A stretch of 64,000 nt of DNA from Enterobacter chengduensis (GCF_001984825.2 NZ_CP043318.1:2170001-2234000), one strand, 5' to 3'; shown: positions 35,654-44,806, counted from the first letter of the stretch. Program-made: numbers and translations. Notes: generated by a model from the letters alone, not told the origin.

Positions 35654-35821
35654 ATGAAAAAATGGATCAGCACGTTACGGCGGTTTTTTGCGAGCCGACC
35701 AGTGAATGCGGAGAACAGCGCGCAACGTGTTCTTGAGTCAATCCTGCCCGTCGCCAGCCTGTATGGCGTGGACGTTGCGAACATTGACCCGGAGTGGTTC
35801 CATGATAAAACGTCACGCTGA
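35654..35821 (+). CDS. Hypothetical 55-residue protein
   Basis: An open frame from ATG 35654 to TGA 35819-35821 with an AGAGGG ribosome site seven bases upstream. The peptide starts with a basic amphipathic stretch (MKKWISTLRRFFASR) and continues with a helix-like middle and a WFHDK end. No signal peptide cleavage site or known family was recognised. A second 27-residue frame (35802-35885) overlaps its end. The neighbouring genes on either side give no functional clue. The ribosome site and codon choice support translation; the assignment stays tentative. Confidence 0.45.
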   Translation: MKKWISTLRRFFASRPVNAENSAQRVLESILPVASLYGVDVANIDPEWFHDKTSR

Positions 35822-35966
35822 ACTGCGCCGCACGCGCGAAATGTACTGGAATGAGCTGTGCGTGACGTATGTAAAGCCACAATGAGCGGAAAAGTACCCG
35901 GTGAATCATTCGGTTAATTAACCCGTTGTTTGTTACCTATAGGTCCTTTCATTAATGGAGATAATA

Positions 35967-37373
35967 ATGAAACGGACCACGTTAACAACGGCGCTTTCAG
36001 CCCCTGCGCTACTTCTCGCAATGCATGCGGCACACGCTGGGCCACAGGCTCATGTTGTCTGCGGCTACTCCCATACGCTTGGCGATGATGCCATCATGAT
36101 GTTTGGCAGGCCCAATGAGGCCATGCTGCATGACTTCTTCGGCAATACGCGCACCGATGCCGGCTCGTCCCGGGAAACCCTGCGCAAGCGGGAAGACACC
36201 ACCTGCGATAACAAAGCGGATAGCTCGGCATACTGGGCACCTTCGCTGCGGCTGCCTGACGGCACGATCGTAAAACCTGCGTATCAGAAAACCTACTATC
36301 AGGCTTCGAATGTGGAATCCTGGCCGCTGCAGCCTTTCCCGGCGGGGCTCTCGCTGCTGGCGGGAGATCACCACGGCTCTGCGCCCAATCCGCACATCAC
36401 TTTCCTGTGTGCTAACGGCAAAGGTTACACAACCAAAACGGGGGAGGTTTGCGGGTTACGAAAGGCGGGAGACGCCGTGCAGTTTAATATCGGTATTCAG
36501 TTCCCCAACTGCTGGGATGGCGTGAATCTCAAACCCGCTCACGGCATTGCCAACGCGACATACGATACGAAAGGGCAATGCCCGACGGCGTTTCCGGTAA
36601 AAATTCCAACCGTGAACATGAACATCGCCTATGTGCTTCCGACCATCACTTCTCTCGATACCGGCAAAGCCGAGCTTTCCCTCGACCCGATTATGCATGG
36701 CAACGAGCGCGAAGAGCGCTGGGGAAGTCTTTACACCGCTCATGCTGATTTTATGAACGGCTGGACGGATGAGGGCGCGCGCTTTATGACCGAGCTCTGT
36801 ATGAATCGCGGACTGGACTGTGGCACGACCGTGCCCTATGCCTATTCAAAAGCGCAGGCAAACGTCTGGCTAAGCAGCCTTGAGCCGGGGCTCTCCCAAC
36901 CTCAGCCGCAGGTATTGCTGGTGCAGGATAACTGGCAGAACGGAGGCCGAACCCAAAACAGTGAGACCCTCTCGCTGGTGAAGTTTACGATCCCGCCGCT
37001 GCCCGCGGGGCAGGATCCTTCTCTGTTTAAATATCGCGTTCGCATTTACGGCGGTAAGGTAGAAACTGACGGGGCCGATCAGATCTTCTTCTATCCGGCC
37101 AGCAGCGACTGGGACCCTGCAACGGTGAGCTGGACTGACCGCCCGGCGTGTAGCTATAAATCCGATGCCGTGCTGTATCTCAATCATTCCAAAGAGTACA
37201 GAATGGTGGATGTCGACAAGGCCGTGCGCAAGGCGCTGGCTGAAGGGAAAACCGAAATCTCGTGGTATATCGGCGGCGACCGCCAGGGAAACCATTACCA
37301 GTTTGAACCGGCTTCTTCGGCCCAAAGCCTGGTATTGATGTTAACGGGGTTTAAAAAGACGCCTGAACTGTAG
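35967..37373 (+). CDS. Secreted DUF1996-type protein with C-terminal beta-sandwich
   Basis: A 468-residue protein with a signal peptide ending near HAAHAG. Residues about 30-260 resemble DUF1996 (YSHTLGDDAIMMFG, HDFFGN, YWAPSLRLPDGT, FPNCWDG), a domain common in fungi and actinobacteria. Residues about 330-465 look like a DNRLRE-type beta-sandwich (KFTIPPLP, DWDPATVSWTDRP, VDVDKAVRKAL). Several Cys pairs fit an extracytoplasmic location. ATG 35967, seven bases from TGGAG, is preferred to ATG 35955. The function is unknown. It stands alone and is followed by a strong terminator. Confidence 0.75.
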   Translation: MKRTTLTTALSAPALLLAMHAAHAGPQAHVVCGYSHTLGDDAIMMFGRPNEAMLHDFFGNTRTDAGSSRETLRKREDTTCDNKADSSAYWAPSLRLPDGTIVKPAYQKTYYQASNVESWPLQPFPAGLSLLAGDHHGSAPNPHITFLCANGKGYTTKTGEVCGLRKAGDAVQFNIGIQFPNCWDGVNLKPAHGIANATYDTKGQCPTAFPVKIPTVNMNIAYVLPTITSLDTGKAELSLDPIMHGNEREERWGSLYTAHADFMNGWTDEGARFMTELCMNRGLDCGTTVPYAYSKAQANVWLSSLEPGLSQPQPQVLLVQDNWQNGGRTQNSETLSLVKFTIPPLPAGQDPSLFKYRVRIYGGKVETDGADQIFFYPASSDWDPATVSWTDRPACSYKSDAVLYLNHSKEYRMVDVDKAVRKALAEGKTEISWYIGGDRQGNHYQFEPASSAQSLVLMLTGFKKTPEL

Positions 37374-37390
37374 CGCTCCGTTGAGTGCCA

Positions 37391-37422
37391 AAAAAAAGCA
37401 CCGGCTGACCGGTGCTTTTTTT
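37391..37422. terminator. Terminator after the DUF1996 gene (bidirectional)
   Basis: AGCACCGG (37397-37404) / CCGGTGCT (37409-37416), loop CTGA, with A and T runs on both sides. It can serve the convergent 46-residue gene as well. Confidence 0.92.
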
Positions 37423-37423
37423 A

Positions 37424-37564
37424 TCAGATCTTGCAGGCATCACCGCAGTCATCGTCGGCGACAATCGCCTGCGCTTTCTTGTCTGCATCATCCAGACGTT
37501 CCGCATTACGTTCTTCGGCTTCATCCAGACCGCTAAAGACTAAGTTATCGAGATCAATTTCCAT
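37424..37564 (-). CDS. 46-residue acidic protein with CGDAC tail
   Basis: The frame is open from 37660, but ATG 37564 gives a compact 46-residue acidic protein, MEIDLDNLVFSGLDEAEERN followed by an Asp/Ala/Lys-rich helix and the tail DDDCGDACKI. No signal peptide or membrane segment is present. The leader-like charged helix followed by a Cys-x-x-x-Cys tail resembles precursor peptides or metal-binding peptides, but no maturation genes are adjacent. I did not recognise a family. The terminator directly after the stop supports a real gene. Confidence 0.6.
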   Translation of the reverse strand: MEIDLDNLVFSGLDEAEERNAERLDDADKKAQAIVADDDCGDACKI

Positions 37565-37689
37565 GTGGCACCTGCTCTGTTCAGTTTTTGATACTGGCAC
37601 AGTATAGGGTAAAAAAAGCCAGCAATGAACCTCGCAGCACATAAGGATAATCCCTGCCATACTCAGTGCTTTATCGCTGAGGAGAGCAC

Positions 37690-38472
37690 ATGATTACCCT
37701 CTGTAAAACCTGCGGAACCGCCTACGATGCCCAGCCGGACAGATGTCCCATTTGCGAAGATGAACGCCAGTATGTTCCCGCCACGGGCCAGGCGTGGACC
37801 GATCTCGACGCGCTCACCGCCACGCATAGCAACAAATGGCAGCAGCTGGAGCCGCGGCTGTTCGCGATTAAAACGGTCCCTGCTTTTGCGATTAACCAGC
37901 GGGCGCTGCTTCTGCAAACGCCCCACGGCAATATTCTCTGGGACTGCATCGCCAACCTCGATCCCGCAACTAAAACGCTCATCGCCGCCCTCGGCGGCAT
38001 CAGCGCGATAGCAATTTCACATCCTCACTACTACACCACGATGCAGGCGTGGGCTGCGGCGTTTGATGCGCCGGTGTACCTGCACGCCAGCGACAGAGAG
38101 TGGGTCATGCGCGACAGTCCGGCCATTCACTTCTGGGAGGGGGATGCGCTGGAGATTTTCCCGTCGGTCACCCTGCTGCGTCTGGGCGGGCATTTTGCCG
38201 GTGGAACGGTGCTGCACTGGCAGGAGGAGGGCGGAGTATTGCTGGTGGGCGATATTTTGCAGGTCACGCCGGGTAAAGACGCCGTGTCGTTTATGTGGAG
38301 CTACCCGAACTATCTCCCGCTACCGGCCCGCGCCGTGGCGTCGGTCGTGCGTCATCTGGAAGGCAGAACGTTTCAACGTCTTTACGGCGCGTTCGAAGGG
38401 CAAAACATCCTCGCCAGCGCGGACGAGATTGTCCAGCGGTCGGGCCAGAAATATATTGCTTGTCTGAAGTGA
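37690..38472 (+). CDS. Metallo-beta-lactamase-fold hydrolase with N-terminal zinc ribbon
   Basis: A 260-residue cytoplasmic protein. The first 30 residues contain a CKTC...CPIC zinc-ribbon pattern. The rest is a metallo-beta-lactamase fold, but the usual HxHxDH motif reads SHPHYYTTM, so metal ligation is altered. A later GGHFAGGTVLHW and a VGDIL segment supply other ligands. Such domains act on esters, thioesters or glyoxalase-type substrates. The substrate is unknown. It is divergent from the 46-residue gene, and the carbonic anhydrase gene follows 72 bases on. Confidence 0.75.
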   Translation: MITLCKTCGTAYDAQPDRCPICEDERQYVPATGQAWTDLDALTATHSNKWQQLEPRLFAIKTVPAFAINQRALLLQTPHGNILWDCIANLDPATKTLIAALGGISAIAISHPHYYTTMQAWAAAFDAPVYLHASDREWVMRDSPAIHFWEGDALEIFPSVTLLRLGGHFAGGTVLHWQEEGGVLLVGDILQVTPGKDAVSFMWSYPNYLPLPARAVASVVRHLEGRTFQRLYGAFEGQNILASADEIVQRSGQKYIACLK

Positions 38473-38544
38473 AGCGCGGTGGGTAAACTTTACGAGTGTG
38501 ATCTTGATCATACCTAAACTAAAACAGATAAAAGAGACATTGCT

Positions 38545-39180
38545 ATGCAACATATCATTGAAGGTTTTCTCAGCTTTCAAAAAGAGATTTTCCCGCAACG
38601 TAAAGAGCTCTTCCGCAGTTTAGCGTCCAGCCAGAATCCCAAAGCGCTGTTCATCTCATGCTCCGACAGCCGTCTGGTCCCGGAACTGGTCACCCAGCAA
38701 GAGCCGGGACAACTCTTTGTCATTCGTAATGCTGGCAACATTGTGCCGCCGTTTGGGCCGGAGCCAGGCGGCGTGTCCGCTACCATCGAATACGCCGTTG
38801 TGGCGCTGGGCGTGACGGATATCGTGATTTGCGGTCACTCCAACTGCGGGGCGATGAAGGCGATTGCCGATAACGCCAACCTGGAGCCAATGCCGGCCGT
38901 GTCACACTGGCTGCGCTATTCCGACGCGGCGAAGGCCGTGGTGGAAAAGAAAACCTGGGATAAGCCGATCGATAAGGTCAACGCGATGGTGCAGGAGAAC
39001 GTGTTTGCGCAGTTGAGCAACATTAAGACCCATCCGTCCGTTGCGGTGGGCCTGCGTAATAATTCCATCCGCCTGCACGGCTGGGTGTACGACATTGAAA
39101 GCGGCGAAATCCTTGCGCTGGATAAAGGCACGAAAACCTTCGTTTCGCTGTCTGAAAACCCGGAAGTGTTCTTCGAGTAA
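38545..39180 (+). CDS. Beta-class carbonic anhydrase (CynT-like)
   Basis: A 211-residue enzyme with the zinc ligands Cys39, Asp41, His98 and Cys101 in CSDSR and GHSNCGA. It interconverts CO2 and bicarbonate. Its length and sequence are closer to CynT than to Can, but cyanase (cynS) and cynR are not adjacent. It may therefore serve as a general bicarbonate supplier. Confidence 0.9.
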   Translation: MQHIIEGFLSFQKEIFPQRKELFRSLASSQNPKALFISCSDSRLVPELVTQQEPGQLFVIRNAGNIVPPFGPEPGGVSATIEYAVVALGVTDIVICGHSNCGAMKAIADNANLEPMPAVSHWLRYSDAAKAVVEKKTWDKPIDKVNAMVQENVFAQLSNIKTHPSVAVGLRNNSIRLHGWVYDIESGEILALDKGTKTFVSLSENPEVFFE

Positions 39181-39190
39181 TCCGCAACAG

Positions 39191-39208
39191 CAGGGCATGG
39201 AAGCCCTG
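39191..39208. terminator. Short hairpin between carbonic anhydrase and ydhS
   Basis: CAGGGC (39191-39196) / GCCCTG (39203-39208) lies between two convergent genes. The T run is weak. Confidence 0.4.
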
Positions 39209-40804
39209 TCAGTCCTCAATATACGGTAATCTCCGCCGCGATCCCGACGCGGGTCTTTCCGCCGCCTTCGCCATGGCTTTCGCAATTTCCGCACACTCCG
39301 CCAGCCCCTGTACGAAGGGACGATCGTGCATCAGCCACGGTATTGCGCCGAAGGCAATGCGGCCGCGTACGGCGTCAGGCGCGTTCAGGGTGTAATCTTC
39401 GCCGATGTCGGGTATCTCTTCGCCCGTGGCTTCCAGCTGTTTTCGCAGCGTTGGAAAGGGCAGATCTTTCGTTTTGAGCGGCTTTTGCCCGCGCGCGTCA
39501 ATAAAAACGTCGAAACGGTAAACGGTCTCTTTTGTGGTGATAACCGTTCGATCGCTGCCAATATCCAGCGTGTAATCCTCACCGAGCGCCGCTACGCTAA
39601 TGATGCCGGCTTCACGAAGCGCGAGCAGCCTGCGGATCGACTGCGGAGGGATCGCCGCGTAGTTATCGATAAATACCCGCGCCAGCCCTTGTTTGAAGCG
39701 TTTAGCGTCTCGCTCGTTGAGATGGGGGACGATCGCCTGAACCACCTCATGCAGCCGAAGCACGGTATAGCGCCAGGCCACGGTGCGGCGCTCGCGCTTA
39801 TTTTTTTCCACCTCTTTCAGGTTATCTTCTGCCCAGCTAAAGGGGCCGTGCCGTTTACGATCCTCAAACCAGGCCTCGCGAATGCTGTCCGCATTTAGCG
39901 TATGCAGCGAAATTTTCTCGCACCACGTCGGGTCGGCGAGCTGCAGCTCTTTGACCATCAGGGTGAAGATGCGGTCGAGCAGGCCATCCGATCCTTTGGA
40001 AATCTCGCCTTCAGCCACGCGTTCGGTCAACACCGACAGCGGCTCATAAGGGATAGGGCAGTAAAAATCGGCTTCCGGCAGAATGCCCGTCCGGGACATC
40101 AGGACAATCTTCAGCGCCTCGCTGCCTTTATCCAGCACGAACCTATCGTCGCGGAAGGCACCGTGCTGCATCACGACCGCCATGGCCGCGTCGAGACCGC
40201 TCAGCGATGTGCCCATAATACCGACCCGGCAGGCAGGAATGCTGGCATCCATCAGGCCGGACCAGGGGCTTGGGAAGAACGTGCGCGTGGCCTCCTCCTC
40301 CTCTGGCCAGACGTGACCGGTAGCCACCACCGCCAGGTCGAAGCGTTCAGGAAAGGCGCCGTCGTTGACGGAAAGCGTGACGCCTTCTTTCGCGGGTGCG
40401 ATATCGGTGACCCGGGCGGATTCATGAACATCAACCTGAAATCCCCGCTTTTTCGCCTCTTTTACGATAGACCGGAAGCTGTCGCGGAAATACTCGCCCA
40501 GCAGGAGCCGGGGCAGAAACTGCCGGTCGTGCAGGCTGGCTTTATCAACCTTAAAGCGCGCCAGATGGGCGTCGCTCTGGCCCTTGAGCCAGTCGAGATA
40601 GGTCATAAAAATGGGCGGGATTTCAATGCTCGCGATATTTGCCAGCATCAGACGCGAGTTATCGTCGTCGTTATAGGGCATGCCTACGCCCGCTTCATCA
40701 GCTTGTTCAAACACGGAGATGGAAAGCGGCTGCGGGTTGTTCAGAAGCGCGTAAAAGGTATAAATCCCTGTTGGGCCGGAACCGATAATGGCGATTTTCT
40801 TCAT
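39209..40804 (-). CDS. ydhS: FAD/NAD(P)-binding protein YdhS
   Basis: A 531-residue flavoprotein, against about 534 in E. coli YdhS. It has the N-terminal dinucleotide motif IIGSGPTGIYTFYAL and a VVATGHVW segment. It belongs to the HpnW/YdhS-like FAD-NAD(P) family whose substrate is unknown. In E. coli it follows the anaerobic ydhYVWXUT genes, which are absent here, so it stands alone next to tRNA-Val genes. Confidence 0.85.
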   Translation of the reverse strand: MKKIAIIGSGPTGIYTFYALLNNPQPLSISVFEQADEAGVGMPYNDDDNSRLMLANIASIEIPPIFMTYLDWLKGQSDAHLARFKVDKASLHDRQFLPRLLLGEYFRDSFRSIVKEAKKRGFQVDVHESARVTDIAPAKEGVTLSVNDGAFPERFDLAVVATGHVWPEEEEATRTFFPSPWSGLMDASIPACRVGIMGTSLSGLDAAMAVVMQHGAFRDDRFVLDKGSEALKIVLMSRTGILPEADFYCPIPYEPLSVLTERVAEGEISKGSDGLLDRIFTLMVKELQLADPTWCEKISLHTLNADSIREAWFEDRKRHGPFSWAEDNLKEVEKNKRERRTVAWRYTVLRLHEVVQAIVPHLNERDAKRFKQGLARVFIDNYAAIPPQSIRRLLALREAGIISVAALGEDYTLDIGSDRTVITTKETVYRFDVFIDARGQKPLKTKDLPFPTLRKQLEATGEEIPDIGEDYTLNAPDAVRGRIAFGAIPWLMHDRPFVQGLAECAEIAKAMAKAAERPASGSRRRLPYIED

Positions 40805-40901
40805 CGACGGTCTTCCTGTTTTTTTCCATGAGGAAAGCGTAGCAGGAGAACGGTGATAAAAATGTAGGATTAGGAAAATTCAGGATATCAGAAGAGGATT
40901 T

Positions 40902-40927
40902 GCACCATTTCAGGACTGAAATGGTGC
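40902..40927. repeat. 12-bp perfect inverted repeat across the tRNA-Val 3' end
   Basis: GCACCATTTCAG (40902-40913) and CTGAAATGGTGC (40916-40927) are exact inverted repeats with a 2-base centre. One arm includes the 3' GCACCA of the valW gene. It could fold into a hairpin at the end of the tRNA transcript; a U run is lacking. Confidence 0.6.
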
Positions 40928-40998
40928 GTCCGAGTGGACTCGAACCACCGACCCCCACCATGTCAAGGTGGTGCTCTAACCAACTGAGCTACGGACGC
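40922..40998 (-). tRNA. valW: tRNA-Val (anticodon GAC)
   Basis: On the minus strand a 77-base gene begins GCGTCCGTAGCTCAG, has anticodon GAC in CCTTGACATGG, T-loop GTTCGAGTC, and ends in encoded CCA. The 7-bp acceptor stem GCGTCCG/CGGACGC is intact. It equals E. coli valW in all readable features. It is the second gene of the pair. Confidence 0.97.
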
Positions 40999-41002
40999 AG
41001 AA

Positions 41003-41079
41003 TGGTGCGTTCAATTGGACTCGAACCAACGACCCCCACCATGTCAAGGTGGTGCTCTAACCAACTGAGCTATGAACGC
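41003..41079 (-). tRNA. valV: tRNA-Val (anticodon GAC)
   Basis: A 77-base gene beginning GCGTTCATAGCTCAG with anticodon GAC and encoded CCA. It differs from valW only in compensating stem pairs. The two genes are four bases apart and probably share one precursor. Confidence 0.97.
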
Positions 41080-41203
41080 AACGTGTTGTCGGTGACAACG
41101 GGGACGAATATTAGCGGCACAGCATCGAGGTGGCAAGAGGGAAAATGCAATTTTCTCTCTGATTTCACGCGATTGCTGTATTACCGCGCAAAGTGAAGAG
41201 AAA

Positions 41204-41225
41204 GTAGCCGCCGGGCGGCGGCTAC
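41204..41225 (-). terminator. Terminator-like hairpin after mdtK
   Basis: GTAGCCGCC (41204-41212) / GGCGGCTAC (41217-41225), loop GGGC, with a pyrimidine-rich TTTCTCTTC following on the minus strand. It ends eight bases from the mdtK stop. Confidence 0.6.
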
Positions 41226-41232
41226 TGCGTAT

Positions 41233-42606
41233 TTAACGTGCAGCGCGTTGCAAAATGATCGTTGATGGCTGGCGCTGCAGGAAGCGCATGCGCATCATCA
41301 TCATAATTGCCGCCGACGTCAGGCCGATGATAAAGCCCATCCAGAACCCGGCAGGCCCCATGCGCTCAACCACCAGATCGGTCAGGGCCAGGATATAGCC
41401 ACACGGCAGACCCAACACCCAGTAGGCGATAAAGGTGATAAAGAAGATGGAGCGCGTGTCTTTATAGCCGCGAAGCACGCCGCTGCCAATGACCTGAATG
41501 GAGTCAGAAATCTGGTAAATCGCGGCCAGCAGCATCAGGTGCGAAGCCAGCGTGACCACTTCAGGATTGTCGTTGTAGAGCAGGGCAATTTGCTCGCGTA
41601 ACGCAACGGTAAAGAGCGCCGTACAGACCGCCATGCAGACGCCGACGCCCAGCCCGGTCCGGGCGGCCGTTTGCGCATCCAGCGTTGAGCCCTGACCCAG
41701 GCGGAAGCCCACGCGAATCGTTACCGCCGCCGCCAGCGACATGGGCAGGACGAACATCAGAGAGCTGAAGTTGAGCGCAATCTGGTGGCCTGCGACGTTC
41801 ACAATGCCCAGCGGTGACACCAGCAGGGCAACGACGGCAAACAGGGTCACCTCAAAGAACAGGGCGAGGGCAATCGGCAGCCCTAGCTGCACCAGACGCG
41901 TCATGATGTTCCAGTCCGGCGTGCTAAACCTGTTCTCGTTGCGGATATCGCGCATGGAACGGGCGCGTTTTACAAAGACGATCATCGAGAAGAACATCAC
42001 CCAGTAAACGGCGGCCGTCGCCACGCCGCAGCCGACGCCGCCCAGCTCCGGCATTCCGAAATGACCGTAAATAAAGACATAGTTCACCGGAATATTAACC
42101 AGCAAACCGATAAAGCCCATCACCATCCCGGGCTTGGTTTTCGCCAGGCCTTCGCACTGGTTACGCGCCACCTGGAAGAAGAGGTAGCCCGGTGCTCCCC
42201 AGAGCAGGGCACGCAGATAGCCCACGGCTTTGTCAGCCAGGGCCGGATCGATGTTATCCATCGCGCGAATGATATGACCGGCGTTCCAGAGCACCACCAT
42301 AATCAGCACGGAAACAAATCCGGCCAGCCAGAACCCCTGGCGGACCTGATGGGCAATGCGTTCGCGACGCCCCGAACCATTGAGCTGGGCGATAACCGGC
42401 GTCAGCGCGAGCAGCAGACCGTGACCGAACAGGATGGCCGGAAGCCAGATTGATGTACCAATGGCGACGGCCGCCATGTCGGTGGCGCTGTAGCCGCCGG
42501 CCATTACCGTATCCACAAATCCCATTGCGGTCTGGGCAACCTGTGCGACGATCACGGGTATCGCCAGTGCCAATAGCTGCCGCGCTTCATTCATGTACTT
42601 CTGCAC
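41233..42606 (-). CDS. mdtK: Multidrug/Na+ antiporter MdtK (MATE family)
   Basis: A 457-residue inner-membrane protein, the exact E. coli MdtK length, with 12 predicted helices in two MATE repeats. It exports cationic drugs such as fluoroquinolones and dyes using an ion gradient. It is transcribed singly, divergent from ribE. The last residues include an RMRFLQRQP basic tail. Confidence 0.95.
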   Translation of the reverse strand: MQKYMNEARQLLALAIPVIVAQVAQTAMGFVDTVMAGGYSATDMAAVAIGTSIWLPAILFGHGLLLALTPVIAQLNGSGRRERIAHQVRQGFWLAGFVSVLIMVVLWNAGHIIRAMDNIDPALADKAVGYLRALLWGAPGYLFFQVARNQCEGLAKTKPGMVMGFIGLLVNIPVNYVFIYGHFGMPELGGVGCGVATAAVYWVMFFSMIVFVKRARSMRDIRNENRFSTPDWNIMTRLVQLGLPIALALFFEVTLFAVVALLVSPLGIVNVAGHQIALNFSSLMFVLPMSLAAAVTIRVGFRLGQGSTLDAQTAARTGLGVGVCMAVCTALFTVALREQIALLYNDNPEVVTLASHLMLLAAIYQISDSIQVIGSGVLRGYKDTRSIFFITFIAYWVLGLPCGYILALTDLVVERMGPAGFWMGFIIGLTSAAIMMMMRMRFLQRQPSTIILQRAAR

Positions 42607-42831
42607 GTGAACACCTTTATATTCTAGTTATTTGAGAGACTAAAAAAGCCGCCGAAACGGGCAGCAAGAAGAAAAAGCAGGGGGGTGCCAGCTATTGTAG
42701 CGGGCTTTAGCTATTTATCTAGTGAAAAAATCGCCAGAAAATGCGCTCCGCTGGCAACCTGTTTTTCCAACTGTTATTGTGGTGGGATTAAACGGTGTCA
42801 CCACCGTCCGGAAAAAACAGGAGTTGTATGC

Positions 42832-43473
42832 ATGTTTACTGGTATTGTACAGGGCACTGCTAAAGTGGTGTCCATTGATGAAAAACCTAATTTTCGTACG
42901 CATGTTGTAGAGCTGCCGGAATATATGCTTGAGGGCATCGAAACCGGCGCGTCGATTGCCCATAACGGCTGCTGCCTGACCGTCACCGAAATTAACGGTA
43001 ACCAGATTAGCTTTGATTTAATGAAAGAGACGCTGCGGATCACCAACCTGGGCGAGCTGGCGGTGGGCGATACCGTCAACGTTGAACGAGCAGCGAAGTT
43101 CAGCGATGAGATTGGCGGCCATCTGATGTCGGGGCACATCATGACCACCGCTGAAGTAGCGAAAATCGTCACCTCGGAAAATAACCGTCAAATCTGGTTT
43201 AAAATGCAGGATCCGTCATTAATGAAATACATCCTCTATAAAGGATTTATTGGCATTGACGGGATTAGCCTGACGGTGGGGGAAGTGACGCCAACGCGCT
43301 TTTGCGTGCATTTAATTCCTGAAACGCTGCAGCGCACCACGCTGGGTGCGAAAAAGCTGGGGCATCGCGTGAATATCGAAATCGATCCGCAAACCCAGGC
43401 GGTGGTGGATACGGTTGAGCGCGTGCTGGCGGCAAAAGAAGCGGCAATAATAAAGAACGTAGAAGAAGAATAA
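42832..43473 (+). CDS. ribE: Riboflavin synthase alpha chain
   Basis: A 213-residue protein (E. coli RibE, formerly RibC, 213). ATG 42832 with AGGAG upstream gives the known N-terminus [12 protein letters not shown]; the frame start at 42685 is rejected. Two lumazine-binding repeats are visible (1-97 and 98-190). It dismutates two 6,7-dimethyl-8-ribityllumazine to riboflavin. The 42607-42831 gap shows no FMN riboswitch fold that I could recognise; it holds the divergent promoters for mdtK and ribE. Confidence 0.95.
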   Translation: MFTGIVQGTAKVVSIDEKPNFRTHVVELPEYMLEGIETGASIAHNGCCLTVTEINGNQISFDLMKETLRITNLGELAVGDTVNVERAAKFSDEIGGHLMSGHIMTTAEVAKIVTSENNRQIWFKMQDPSLMKYILYKGFIGIDGISLTVGEVTPTRFCVHLIPETLQRTTLGAKKLGHRVNIEIDPQTQAVVDTVERVLAAKEAAIIKNVEEE

Positions 43474-43476
43474 AAA

Positions 43477-43506
43477 ATAGCCCCGGTTCACCGGGGCTAT
43501 TTTTTT
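43477..43506. terminator. Bidirectional terminator between ribE and cfa
   Basis: ATAGCCCCGG (43477-43486) / CCGGGGCTAT (43491-43500), loop TTCA, flanked by A and T runs. It serves the two convergent genes. Confidence 0.93.
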
Positions 43507-44653
43507 AGCGTGCGACCCGCAGGCCGTGTTCAATTCCGCGGCTGAAAACAACCTGCCAGAGCTGAATATCCCGCGCGCGAAACGCTCCCGCGCAGGCATT
43601 CAGATAATAGCTAAACATTCGCTTAAATCGTTCAGAATAGTTGTCCGCAATCTCTGGCCAGGCCTCCTGAAAACGCGCATGCCATGCCATCAGCGTGGTG
43701 TCGTAATCCGCGCCAAAGTTATGCCAGTCTTCCATCACGAAATGGGACTCGCTGGCGTTGGCAATCTGGCGAACGGACGGTAAACAGCCATTCGGAAAGA
43801 TGTATTTGTTGATCCACGGGTCAACGTTATTGTCGGTCCGCTTAGAGCCGATGGTGTGCAGCAGGAAGATGCCGTCCGGTTTTAAGTTACGATCCACGAT
43901 CTCAAAATAGGTATCGTAGTTTTTCGGCCCGACGTGCTCGAACATGCCGACGGAAACGATCCGGTCAAACTGCTCGTTCAGGTCACGGTAATCCTGCAGG
44001 CGGATATCTACGTCGAGGCCCTGGCAGCGTTCCCGAGCCATTTTTTGCTGTTCCGCTGAAATCGTTACGCCGACCACGCTGACGTCATAGTGCTTCGCCA
44101 TAAAATACGCCAGCCCACCCCAGCCGCAGCCGATATCCAGCACGCGCATGCCGGGCTGTAGCTGCAGTTTTTCGCCGATCAGACGCAGCTTGGCCTGCTG
44201 TGCCTCCTCAAGCGTTGACGCGTCTTTCCAGTAGGCACAGGAGTATTGCATGAAAGGGTCCAGCATCCGGCTGAACAGGTCATTGCCCAAATCGTAATGC
44301 TCTTTACCGACGATCCATGCGCGTTTTTTATTTTGCAGATTAAACAGTCGGGCAGAGGCGACGCGCAGGGTGTCTTTCAGATGGCGAGGGAGTTGATTTT
44401 CCAGACCGGCACGCAGCACGCTGGCGAAAAAGGTATCCAGGCGCTCACACTCCCACCAGCCGTCCATGTAGCTTTCGCCCAGGCCTAACGATCCCTCTCG
44501 CAATACACGTTTAAAAAAGTCGGGATGTTTAACCTGAGGATCGGATGGTGATGAACCATTGATAGTGATGCCTGCTCGACCTAACAGTTCACTGACGATC
44601 CGGGACCAGTTGTCGTCCGGAACGCTGACTTCTTCTATACACGATGAACTCAT
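43505..44653 (-). CDS. cfa: Cyclopropane fatty acid synthase
   Basis: A 382-residue protein, the same length as E. coli Cfa. The S-adenosylmethionine site VLDIGCGWGGLAYF is at about residues 170-183. It adds a methylene group to cis double bonds of membrane phospholipids in stationary phase and under acid stress. In E. coli it has a sigma-S promoter and sRNA targets in its leader. Here 44654-44950 is gene-free. Confidence 0.97.
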   Translation of the reverse strand: MSSSCIEEVSVPDDNWSRIVSELLGRAGITINGSSPSDPQVKHPDFFKRVLREGSLGLGESYMDGWWECERLDTFFASVLRAGLENQLPRHLKDTLRVASARLFNLQNKKRAWIVGKEHYDLGNDLFSRMLDPFMQYSCAYWKDASTLEEAQQAKLRLIGEKLQLQPGMRVLDIGCGWGGLAYFMAKHYDVSVVGVTISAEQQKMARERCQGLDVDIRLQDYRDLNEQFDRIVSVGMFEHVGPKNYDTYFEIVDRNLKPDGIFLLHTIGSKRTDNNVDPWINKYIFPNGCLPSVRQIANASESHFVMEDWHNFGADYDTTLMAWHARFQEAWPEIADNYSERFKRMFSYYLNACAGAFRARDIQLWQVVFSRGIEHGLRVAR

Positions 44654-44806
44654 AGCTTCTCCATCACTCTGATGTGATCAGAACCTTCAAACAGCGTAGA
44701 CGCTTTTTTGGTTTGTGAGAAATCTCACGGTAAAAACCGCGAGGCTAGTATCCGACGTAGAACAGAGGAAGGGAGATAACCCTTGCCGAAATGCCTTCCA
44801 TGGTAA

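Noticed and set aside
35802..35885. 27-residue overlapping frame annotated as a gene
   Set aside because: It is too short and lacks a clear independent ribosome site; kept only as an observation.
40922..41079. Genomic island inserted at the tRNA-Val genes
   Set aside because: No integrase, no direct repeat of the tRNA 3' end in the same orientation, and the flanks are backbone genes.
42607..42831. FMN riboswitch in front of ribE
   Set aside because: The conserved RFN-element sequence blocks were not found; in enterobacteria that riboswitch precedes ribB, not this gene.
42685..42831. N-terminal extension of riboflavin synthase
   Set aside because: The extension has no ribosome site and the known N-terminus MFTGIVQ begins at 42832.
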